DNA of 5,434 nucleotides, from the NCBI GenBank assembly GCA_003225655.1, contig QIAW01000176.1:1-5434 (forward strand). Reading direction: 5' to 3'. The notes under the pieces were generated by a model. The model was not told where the DNA came from, ran no database searches, and was given only the letters and a program-made list of their open reading frames with translations. This DNA comes from Acidobacteriota bacterium (GTDB lineage: Bacteria; Acidobacteriota; Terriglobia; Terriglobales; Acidobacteriaceae). The translations under genes and the position numbers were made by a program. This document shows, piece after piece, positions 1-4,906 of this stretch (the stretch's first letter is position 1; each line of letters starts with the position of its first letter).

Positions 1-1083
1 TGCAGCGTGGTTGGCGCGGGTTGCGGGATCCACGTTGGCTGCGATGGTGTGATACTCGGGATTAACCACGGCGAAATCGGCAGCCTTGGTGGCGGCATTT
101 GCGGCTGCACTGGTTTGCGCACCCGAGGTCTTTGCTTCCGAAGCGGCATTGACTGTTGCTGCCTGGGCCGTCGCAGATGTCTCTGTAACTGCCGGTGCGG
201 GTATCTCAGCAGGTTTAGGGTCTGCCTGCAGGTTTTGGGCCGGCGGCGTTGTTGCCGCTGCCACTTCAGCGCCCGCAGGATGCAGTCTGACCTTTAACCT
301 GTTGGCCGAAGGGGCCAACTCGAAATCCTGGGCTGATACTAAGTCGATGACTACTCTTGTCACCGGAGGATAAAGCTGATAGCGCGAGATGCGGATACTC
401 TTCACCTCGCCGGAATTGACCGCAATGGTCTTGTTTCGACCCTCCGGAACTGCATTGGCAAGATCAACGACCACGCGGTCGGGAGCGGTGAGCTTGATTG
501 CATTCGGTGAGAGGGGCGCATTGGCGCTAATCTCAACTTCCAAGCCGTTCTTTCCCCGTATGACTCCCACTTTGCGGATTTCAGTTATGCGTGGCGAATG
601 GCTGGCAGCAGCCATTGTGGGAACAGGAGTATCCGCCGTGGTTGCGGACTGAGAGGTAGAAGCTAACGCCACAGCCGAAGCATCGCCAGCAATATTGATG
701 CGCAATTGATTCCGGGCTTTATCGAAACTTGGCTTGGCGCCCGAGACCACGGCAAATTCGACGCGGGCCACATTCTTTCCGTCGCCGCCCTTATAGCCTA
801 GTATCCGATAGGAGACAAGATTGGGCGCATGCACGGCATGGGTCTTGTCGTCCATGCTGGTTGCCGAAATCCCCGCCATGTCTACAAGTAACAGGTTCTC
901 TGTGGGCCTGTACTCTGTGTGTGTAAAGGCCCCTGTCGTGCGCAACGTGACGGTTGCCACATTGCCCCGGGAGGAAACCTGCACCTGCGTCAACTGCCCT
1001 TCAATTGCAGCCGCGGCCAGCATAGTACTCATGGCACACAGCATGGAGAGCATACCCACCAGTTGCATCAACTTTAGCTTCAT
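1..1083 (-). CDS. pilQ: PilQ, type IV pilus secretin, N-terminal part (cut by left edge)
   Basis: PilQ forms the outer-membrane secretin channel through which the pilus leaves the cell. The frame is open from the ATG at 1083 to base 1 (361 codons) with no stop, so the pore-forming C-terminal domain lies outside the window. Start choice: AGGAG (1095-1091) sits 7 nt upstream of the ATG. Residues 1-26 form a Sec signal peptide (KLK, hydrophobic core, AAAA) with no lipobox. Two AMIN-like beta-rich domains follow, at about 28-132 and 165-269; each has the pattern of basic strand, LLLVDMAG or RVVVDLANA, then ARVEFAV or TRVVIDLVS. AMIN domains bind peptidoglycan and anchor secretins. Residues 270-336 are an Ala/Pro/Thr-rich linker; a new folded region seems to start near 337 (FAVVNPEYHTIAANV). 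The gene follows pilP after 206 nt. The family assignment rests on the AMIN pair plus pilMNOP context, because no secretin domain is visible. Confidence 0.9.
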   Translation of the reverse strand, partial: MKLKLMQLVGMLSMLCAMSTMLAAAAIEGQLTQVQVSSRGNVATVTLRTTGAFTHTEYRPTENLLLVDMAGISATSMDDKTHAVHAPNLVSYRILGYKGGDGKNVARVEFAVVSGAKPSFDKARNQLRINIAGDASAVALASTSQSATTADTPVPTMAAASHSPRITEIRKVGVIRGKNGLEVEISANAPLSPNAIKLTAPDRVVVDLANAVPEGRNKTIAVNSGEVKSIRISRYQLYPPVTRVVIDLVSAQDFELAPSANRLKVRLHPAGAEVAAATTPPAQNLQADPKPAEIPAPAVTETSATAQAATVNAASEAKTSGAQTSAAANAATKAADFAVVNPEYHTIAANVDPATRANHAA

Positions 1084-1289
1084 CTTGTTTCTCCTCACGC
1101 TTCCCGCAGTTTTCCGGTGCGTGGCGGCTTCCTTAACCCAGCCGCGTAAAAGAATTAGCCCCCCGCCTTTCGGCGGTTACTGCTACTGCCCCATGGGTTC
1201 GGCCCGAATTATCTACAAATGTTTGCTGCACTCCTTCAACTACGTTGCTACTTACTTACTGGAACACGCTCTTACTGGAACACCCGCTC
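1084..1289 (-). promoter_or_regulatory. Structured pilP-pilQ intergenic leader
   Basis: This 206-nt gap contains no credible gene. On the mRNA (minus) strand three perfect stems can form. H1 is CCGCC-GAAA-GGCGG (1176-1163), with a GNRA tetraloop. H2 is GCGGC (1145-1141), a 12-nt loop and GCCGC (1128-1124). H3 is CACGC (1123-1119) with GCGTG (1100-1096), plus an inner CCG/CGG pairing; it ends one base from the pilQ Shine-Dalgarno AGGAG (1095-1091). AACCCA (1199-1194) can also pair with TGGGTT in the H2 loop (1140-1135), a pseudoknot-like contact. The 3' arm of H1 could instead pair with CCGCC at 1127-1123, so alternative folds exist. I do not recognise a known riboswitch class. No T-tract follows H1 directly, so it does not look like an intrinsic terminator. 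A role in setting pilQ expression is inference. Confidence 0.4.
1255..1283. repeat. 13-bp direct repeat just 3' of pilP
   Basis: The 13-mer CTTACTGGAACAC occurs at 1255-1267 and again at 1271-1283, separated by three bases (period 16). It lies immediately downstream of the pilP stop (1292-1290) and is preceded by CTTA at 1251-1254, so a shortened further unit may be present. It could be a slippage duplication or a paired protein-binding site; nothing in the sequence decides between them. Confidence 0.6.
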
Positions 1290-1967
1290 TCACACAACCG
1301 GAGCATTGACGGTCTTGACCACCTCGCGTTGGCTGTCGTGTCCGAGGTTATCCAGGTAATGCTCCTTGAAAACGACTGAGTCGGGAGTAATTCTCTCCAC
1401 AAATCCGTTGTAAATCGGTTGATTCTCGTGGAGAAAATATGTTTTCTGTGCCGCATTTTCCACTACCGCGATCATGCCATTGGCGGACTTCACCACCCCG
1501 CGCAGAACAATCTCATTCACGGCCAAACAGCGCGGCCCACCGCTACAGGCCACGTTCATGCCCTCCAGCCTCGCCTGCACCGGACTGACAAATGGATCAC
1601 GTTTGCGCCCTGGACCTGGCATGGCTTCAGTGGAAGCTGTCTCCGGCGCTGCAGGAGCGGCTGCCGGCTTCTCTTTTTTGACTGCCTTTGGCTTCGCCGC
1701 TTTAGGAGTTGCCGCTGCCGTGATTGCCGGTTTTACTGCTTTTTTTGCTTTTGCCGTGCTTGGCGTCGTCACTTTTTTTGACGTTATCGTTTTCGGCGTT
1801 GTCGCTTTTGGCGCCATCGTCTTCGGGGCCGCTGCCTTTGTAGTCTTGGCCGTTTTTTTGCTGAACGGCGCGGACCGCTTGGTGTTGGTTTTTGTCCCCG
1901 CGGGTGTCTGCGCAAAGGCCAGTGAGACCGTCAGCATCAGAACGAAAACCATCCATCTCATTTTCAT
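1290..1967 (-). CDS. pilP: PilP, type IV pilus periplasmic bridging protein
   Basis: PilP links the inner-membrane PilN/PilO complex to the secretin PilQ in the periplasm. The 225-aa product starts at the ATG at 1967, with AAGGAG about 8 nt upstream; the pilO stop codon is embedded just before this site (12-nt gap). Residues 1-19 are a signal peptide ending AFA, with predicted signal peptidase I cleavage before Q20. There is no lipobox Cys, whereas well-studied proteobacterial PilP is a lipoprotein. Residues 21-120 are low-complexity Lys/Ala/Thr/Pro with about 21 Lys and only three acidic residues. The PilP beta-sandwich domain covers about 121-208: RDPFVSP (123-129), IVLRGVVKSANGMIAVVE (153-170), TYFLHENQPIYNGFVERI (176-193), then DSVVF. 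C141 and C147 in CSGGPRC may form a disulfide. The length exceeds the usual roughly 170-190 aa because of the linker. Identification rests on the domain motifs and on position between pilO and pilQ. Confidence 0.9.
   Translation of the reverse strand: MKMRWMVFVLMLTVSLAFAQTPAGTKTNTKRSAPFSKKTAKTTKAAAPKTMAPKATTPKTITSKKVTTPSTAKAKKAVKPAITAAATPKAAKPKAVKKEKPAAAPAAPETASTEAMPGPGRKRDPFVSPVQARLEGMNVACSGGPRCLAVNEIVLRGVVKSANGMIAVVENAAQKTYFLHENQPIYNGFVERITPDSVVFKEHYLDNLGHDSQREVVKTVNAPVV
1655..1905 (-). repeat. Low-complexity Lys/Ala/Thr/Pro-coding tract in pilP
   Basis: The bases coding for roughly PilP residues 21-104 consist of loosely repeated units of the form Ala/Thr-Pro-Lys-Ala/Thr, for example APKTMAPKATTPKTITSKK at 47-65. 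Because Lys and Ala codons (AAG/AAA, GCC) read as Phe and Gly codons on the opposite strand, the complement yields a long open frame that looks like a membrane protein but is an artefact of composition. Such tracts are prone to length change between strains. Confidence 0.6.
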
Positions 1968-1979
1968 GACAGGCTCTCC

Positions 1980-2579
1980 TTATCTCGCCGCCGCAGCCGG
2001 AGTTGCTGGCGCAGTTTTACTGGAATCATGGTTAAAAAATGTTGTGGCCATACAGTTGGCTACGACAGACTCATTGGGAGCGTATGTAAATTTCGGCGTG
2101 GCCATTTGCAAGCCCCCGATATTGATAATGCGCTGCAGTTTGGCTACGCGTTCAAAAAAGTTCACGACGGCATAGTAAGAACCATCGATGTCGATCTGGT
2201 ACGGCACTTCGGTGTAAAACTCGCGCGTCTGCACCGGCATCGCCGTGTACCGCCGGATTTCAATTCCTGCGCTGGCGGCCGTATCTTGCATCAGATGCAT
2301 GAAGCCCGGAGCTTCTTTCTCATCCGGCACGATCGTCCGCTGGATCTCCAGTTGCTGCTGCAGGCTGGCGATTTCTCGCTCCAGCCCGGGAAGATCGCGT
2401 TCATATCTGCGCAAAGTTTCATTGTCAGCTTTCTTCTGATCGAGCGCAATTTGCTTCTGCTCGTTGTCGTCGTTGACGGGTTTTACCCAAACCCACCACA
2501 CTCCTGCGCCGAGCACTATGGCAATTACGCCCGCGAGAAGAACTTGCACCACCACCGGCATGTCTCTAAATCCAGCCAT
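1980..2579 (-). CDS. pilO: PilO, type IV pilus inner-membrane alignment protein
   Basis: PilO pairs with PilN to form the inner-membrane alignment complex connecting cytoplasmic PilM and the pilus base to PilP/PilQ. I choose the ATG at 2579 (199 aa) because AGGTGGGAG lies directly upstream; the GTG at 2588 would add three residues but would place the start inside this ribosome binding site. Residues 9-32 are one membrane helix (VVVQVLLAGVIAIVLGAGVW), and 36-82 are a heptad-like coiled coil (QKQIALDQKK through LQQQLEIQR). About 90-185 is the PilO ferredoxin-like domain, with FYTEVPYQIDIDGSYYAVVN (121-140) followed by FFERVAKLQRIINI. The tail is Ala/Pro-rich. The 199-aa length is typical of PilO. 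The gene follows pilN after 41 nt and lies 12 nt before pilP. No defects seen. Confidence 0.92.
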   Translation of the reverse strand: MAGFRDMPVVVQVLLAGVIAIVLGAGVWWVWVKPVNDDNEQKQIALDQKKADNETLRRYERDLPGLEREIASLQQQLEIQRTIVPDEKEAPGFMHLMQDTAASAGIEIRRYTAMPVQTREFYTEVPYQIDIDGSYYAVVNFFERVAKLQRIINIGGLQMATPKFTYAPNESVVANCMATTFFNHDSSKTAPATPAAAAR

Positions 2580-2620
2580 ATCTCCCACCTAATACTGCAA
2601 ATTCACCCGCGAGCAACTCC

Positions 2621-3235
2621 TTACGACTTCTGCTTCTCGCAAGTAAGCTTGAAAATAAACTCCTGTAAATCCTTCGACGCAGGATCCTGCGCGGTGTCAG
2701 TCATTTCCACCGACTTAAAGTAACCTGTTTTTTGCAGGTTTTTGATCAGGTTGGCGACCGCGTTGGAACTGAGCGCGGTGCCTTCGAGGTCGATCGTAGG
2801 CCCCTTATCCTGCATGGTATTGAGCCAAACGGCATCGGTATTGTTGACGGTGTCTCCAATCATGGTCAGCAGGTTGACCGGGCCGCCGGTCTGGCTGGCA
2901 CGGAGATTGTCAATTACCTGCACCCGCCGTTCGTAATTGTCGCGGACCCGCTGCTCCTGGTCATATTTGGCTTTCACCGCGGCAAGGCGGCGGTTCTCCT
3001 GCTCCTCGTGGTTTATCGCTGTCTGCAATTGGTCGGATTTACTAGTCGCCTGATAATGCAGGAAGGCAACCGCTGCCAGGGCCAGCACGGCAAGTCCGAG
3101 GATAATAAACAGCGGATTTGGCCCCTCTCCTCCGCCGCCTCCGCCCATCCCCGTCATATCGGTGATGGTGGTAGTTGCGACCCGCTTGCCGCCACGCTTA
3201 GGTTTCGGCGCTCCGAGTAAGTTAATTTTGATCAT
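2621..3235 (-). CDS. pilN: PilN, type IV pilus inner-membrane protein binding PilM
   Basis: PilN is a single-pass inner-membrane protein whose cytoplasmic N-terminus docks in a groove of PilM and whose periplasmic domain dimerises with PilO. The 204-aa product starts MIKINLLG, matching the conserved INLLP-type PilM-binding motif, although the Pro is replaced by Gly-Ala-Pro. Residues 9-40 are an unusually long basic, Thr- and Gly-rich insert with a run of six Gly at 31-36. The membrane helix is about 41-60 (PLFIILGLAVLALAAVAFLH). Residues 65-112 are charged and heptad-like (coiled coil), and 115-200 form the PilN-type domain (VWLNTMQ, IDLEGTALSSNAVANLIKNL, FIFKLTCEK). The start overlaps the pilM stop as ATGA, with AGGAG 9 nt upstream, indicating translational coupling. 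Family length is about 180-210 aa, so the gene looks complete. Confidence 0.92.
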   Translation of the reverse strand: MIKINLLGAPKPKRGGKRVATTTITDMTGMGGGGGGEGPNPLFIILGLAVLALAAVAFLHYQATSKSDQLQTAINHEEQENRRLAAVKAKYDQEQRVRDNYERRVQVIDNLRASQTGGPVNLLTMIGDTVNNTDAVWLNTMQDKGPTIDLEGTALSSNAVANLIKNLQKTGYFKSVEMTDTAQDPASKDLQEFIFKLTCEKQKS

Positions 3236-3876
3236 TGTTCAAAACTCCTGAGGGCCAATCCCACAGCTACCGCGAGTTGTCCCGCGTTTTGATCAATTAA
3301 ATCTGTTGCTGCACTTGAGCCCGGCGCAATTCTCTGAAACGGATTCAGCAGCTCCACCGGCAACGAGAACTCCTGGCGCAAGGCCTCCATCAGGCCCGGC
3401 ACCCTTGCCGAACCGCCTGCCAGATAGATACGCTCAATGTGCTCGCCCGCAGCCGTGGCCCGGAAGAAGTCAAACGTCTTCTGGATCTCGAGCACGATAA
3501 TTTCCGTGACCTGCTGCAGGATAGGCATCTTGGCGTCTTCCGGCACCGTCCCAACTTTACGACCAAGCTTCAACGACTCTGCATCGTCAAAGCCAAGATC
3601 GAGCTCTTTCTGCAGCGAATCCGTGTACTGATTTCCGCCTACACTGACGTCGCGTGGAAACAGGGGCGTCGTGCCTTTCACGATGTTGATATTCATGACG
3701 CTCGCCCCCAGATTCAACAGCGCAACCGTGGAGCTGGGCGAGGGCTCGTAGTTGTACTCATAGCAGTTCTGCAGCGCGAAGGCGTCAATATCGACCACAG
3801 ACGGAGTCTTGCCGGCCAGCGACAACACGTTGGTGTAATTCAGGATCTTGTCTTTCTTCACTGCCACCAGCAGCAC
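3232..3876 (-). CDS. pilM: PilM C-terminal fragment
   Basis: This open frame runs from the GTG at 3876 to the TGA at 3234-3232 and encodes about 214 residues carrying the second half of the PilM actin fold. LLVAVKKDKI is the strand and basic loop after the usual linker. VVDIDAFALQN (27-37) is a PilM signature. LLNLGAS (53-59) is the phosphate-2 loop, SVGGNQYTDSL follows (78-88), and YLAGGSARVPGL (151-162) is the adenosine motif. QLAVAVGLALRSFEQ closes the protein. There is no convincing ribosome binding site ahead of the GTG, so I regard it as the first in-frame codon after the break rather than a true start. The stop overlaps the pilN start (ATGA). Confidence 0.75.
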   Translation of the reverse strand: MLLVAVKKDKILNYTNVLSLAGKTPSVVDIDAFALQNCYEYNYEPSPSSTVALLNLGASVMNINIVKGTTPLFPRDVSVGGNQYTDSLQKELDLGFDDAESLKLGRKVGTVPEDAKMPILQQVTEIIVLEIQKTFDFFRATAAGEHIERIYLAGGSARVPGLMEALRQEFSLPVELLNPFQRIAPGSSAATDLIDQNAGQLAVAVGLALRSFEQ

Positions 3877-4246
3877 GGTAGTCCACGTTTACGTCGGCAA
3901 CGTCAAAGGGAATGTGCTGCGCCGCCTCTTGACCGATCTGGTCCGCCAGCGTGGAATCATCCATGGCCTGCACCGGGATTCTCTTCACAATCACTGAGTG
4001 GCCGCTGACCGAAGTAGCAACGCTCTTCGATTTGATGTTGTTCTCGTTAAAAATCTTGGTGATGGCGCTGGAAACGCTTCCGCTATCCACAATCATAGAA
4101 TCCACGACGATGTCAGAAGCCAGCGGCTCCAGGCCGACATGCACTACTTCAACTTCGCCCCGGCTCTTTTTCAACTCCACAGCCTTGATGCTGCTGGAGC
4201 CGATGTCCAGGCCGACAATCGATTTTGATCCACCTATTCCGAACAT
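3785..4246 (-). CDS. pilM: PilM N-terminal fragment with out-of-frame tail
   Basis: The frame begins at the ATG at 4246, 10 nt after the HTH gene, with a GAGG-type site upstream. Residues 1-123 are PilM-like: GSKSIVGLDIGSSSIKAVEL (6-25) is the phosphate-1 loop of the actin-like ATPase fold, and IPVQAM (90-95) plus QEAAQHIPFDVADVNVDY (106-123) match the conserved region before the linker. From residue 124 the product is out of frame: about 30 residues of unrelated Arg/Gln/Glu-rich sequence ending at the TAA/TGA-type stop near 3785. That tail overlaps the true downstream frame (3876 onward) and should not be read as PilM. Alone, this fragment lacks half of the nucleotide-binding fold. Confidence 0.75.
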   Translation of the reverse strand: MFGIGGSKSIVGLDIGSSSIKAVELKKSRGEVEVVHVGLEPLASDIVVDSMIVDSGSVSSAITKIFNENNIKSKSVATSVSGHSVIVKRIPVQAMDDSTLADQIGQEAAQHIPFDVADVNVDYRAAGGSEERQDPELHQRVVAGRQDSVCGRY

Positions 4247-4256
4247 AAATATCGCC

Positions 4257-4493
4257 TCAGTGCCCAGCCGCCGCGGTTCTTGCGGCCCTGGGTTTCTTCT
4301 TGCCTCTGCCTTCCCCCATGCTGCTTTTACGTTCCATCCACGAATCCAAGATCGTCTTTTTAAACTTCCAGCGGTTGCCCAGCTTGAAAGCGGGGATCTT
4401 CTCTTCGTAGACGTACTTGTATAGCGTGTCCGGACTCACGCCCAGGTATTGCGACGCCTGGCGAATGTTCATCACTTCACGCGAATCGGCCAT
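4257..4493 (-). CDS. Excisionase-like helix-turn-helix DNA-binding protein heading the pil operon
   Basis: A 78-aa protein. Residues 8-54 form a MerR/excisionase-type winged HTH (HTH_17-like): MNIRQASQYLGVSPDTLYKY gives the two helices, and KIPAFKLGNRWKFKK gives the wing, with the family's typical Gly-Asn/Arg-Trp-Lys/Arg-Phe pattern, ending in LDSWME. Residues 56-78 are a basic Lys/Arg/Ala/Gly tail that may add non-specific DNA contacts. The start at 4493 has AAAGG about 5 nt upstream; M8 is a less likely alternative. It lies 10 nt before pilM on the same strand and is probably the first gene of the transcript. Despite the family name, no integrase or phage gene is nearby, so a transcription-factor role, perhaps autoregulating the pil operon, is more likely; that role is inferred. 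No gene symbol is justified. Confidence 0.85.
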   Translation of the reverse strand: MADSREVMNIRQASQYLGVSPDTLYKYVYEEKIPAFKLGNRWKFKKTILDSWMERKSSMGEGRGKKKPRAARTAAAGH

Positions 4494-4646
4494 ATTTACC
4501 TTTAGCCCTTTCCCTCATAAAGATCTAGCAGGCCATACAAGGCGGAGATGCCACCATACCAATACGCCTTCTGGCCCGGGCCGAATTACTGAGGAACCTA
4601 TCCTCTGCTTTCTGTTGTTCTCGGGGGAAAACTTACAGTGATGCGT

Positions 4647-4677
4647 GTTATATCAGTGTTACGGGTGGGGGTGTCAA
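4647..4677 (-). promoter_or_regulatory. Candidate sigma70 promoter, proximal, for the HTH-pil operon
   Basis: On the minus strand a perfect TTGACA (4677-4672) is followed after 19 bp by TATAAC (4652-4647, 5 of 6 matches). The spacer is longer than the ideal 17 bp, which weakens the call. Transcription from here would give a leader of roughly 145 nt before the HTH start codon. GTGTTA occurs twice across this element (4645 and 4656, 11 bp apart), a spacing that could suit a helical-phase regulator. Confidence 0.35.
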
Positions 4678-4722
4678 GCGGAAACTCCGTGTTTCTTCGG
4701 GTTTTCTGGATATTTTCACCGG

Positions 4723-4751
4723 TTTATAGGGCTATTACTTTGGTAACTCAA
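4723..4751 (-). promoter_or_regulatory. Candidate sigma70 promoter, distal, for the HTH-pil operon
   Basis: On the minus strand TTGAGT (4751-4746, 4 of 6 matches) is followed by an ideal 17-bp spacer and TATAAA (4728-4723, 5 of 6 matches). The predicted start is an A near 4716, giving a leader of about 220 nt to the HTH gene. It lies in AT-rich DNA in the only sizeable gap upstream of the operon. I prefer it slightly over the proximal candidate because of the spacing. Confidence 0.4.
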
Positions 4752-4861
4752 ACTACATCTTGTGCTTTACTATTCAGTACACTACAACCCTTTGGGGTGT
4801 TGATGCGCACGGTTCACAAAATTGCCTGATTTTTTCCTAGGAGATTACGAAAGGGTTAAGA

Positions 4862-4880
4862 CGAGCGCGGTTCACGCTCG
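4862..4880 (-). terminator. Hairpin downstream of the pRiA4b-like gene, possible weak terminator
   Basis: A perfect 6-bp stem CGAGCG/CGCTCG with a 7-nt loop lies 27 nt after the stop codon of the upstream minus-strand gene. The bases following on that strand (TCTTAACCCTTT) are only moderately T-rich, so termination would be weak. Placement between two same-strand units is the main support. Confidence 0.35.
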
Positions 4881-4906
4881 GAAGAATCGGAGAATATGTC
4901 TCGAAC

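Larger units (their letters stand above)
3232..4246 (-). pseudogene. pilM: pilM locus interrupted by a frame change (or assembly error)
   Basis: Taken together, this span encodes a nearly full PilM, the actin-fold cytoplasmic protein that binds PilN. The reading frame shifts at about 3877, between DVNVDY (codon 123) and LLVAVKKDK. The span from ATG to stop is 1015 nt, not a multiple of three. It is shorter than a typical PilM gene of about 350-355 codons, and the linker normally found between the DY and the LLVA strand (often of the type DYQVLG followed by about ten residues) is missing. The simplest reading is a deletion of roughly 40 nt. All flanking pil genes are intact, so this is either a recent mutation or an assembly/sequencing fault; the sequence alone cannot tell. 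The two halves are listed separately. Confidence 0.8.
4494..4906. other. 413-nt gap: operon promoter and leader region, no gene seen
   Basis: The gap separates the pRiA4b-like gene from the pil operon, both on the minus strand. I find no ORF with convincing protein character. It is more AT-rich between about 4690 and 4860 than the genes around it, as expected of promoter DNA. It contains a hairpin just after the upstream gene (4862-4880), two sigma70-like promoter candidates for the pil operon (4751-4723 and 4677-4647), a 10-bp palindrome GGCCCGGGCC (4573-4582), and an inverted repeat AAGGCG/CGCCTT (4539-4544 with 4565-4570) that would fold in the leader mRNA. The palindrome and the inverted repeat are possible operator sites, but there is no direct support. 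Confidence 0.55.

Noticed and set aside
1163..1176. GC-rich hairpin CCGCC-GAAA-GGCGG as an intrinsic terminator between pilP and pilQ
   Set aside because: On the mRNA strand it is followed by G-rich sequence, not a T-tract, so it is better treated as a structural part of the pilQ leader.
1200..1245. Possible internal promoter for pilQ (GATAAT near 1210 with TTGAAG upstream)
   Set aside because: The spacer would be about 20 bp and the -35 match is poor; not enough to call.
1474..2175. Long plus-strand open frame of 233 codons that looks like a hydrophobic membrane protein
   Set aside because: It is the antisense of pilP and part of pilO. Its Phe/Gly/Ala/Val richness is the complement of Lys/Ala/Thr/Pro codons in the PilP linker, and the sense strand has clear family motifs.
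2028..2723. Plus-strand open frame of 231 codons across pilO and the end of pilN
   Set aside because: It is antisense to two well-supported genes, has no family resemblance and has His/Arg-rich shadow composition.
3785..3900. Programmed ribosomal frameshift in pilM
   Set aside because: No slippery heptamer or downstream pseudoknot is apparent at the junction, and shifting frame alone would still leave the conserved linker missing.
4494..4716. Cyclic-di-GMP (GEMM) riboswitch in the pil operon leader
   Set aside because: Known ahead of some pil genes in other bacteria, but the conserved GEMM core sequences are not present in this leader or in the pilP-pilQ gap.
4638..4829. Plus-strand 63-codon open frame in the upstream gap
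   Set aside because: No convincing ribosome binding site or recognisable protein, and it lies across the likely promoter region of the minus-strand operon.
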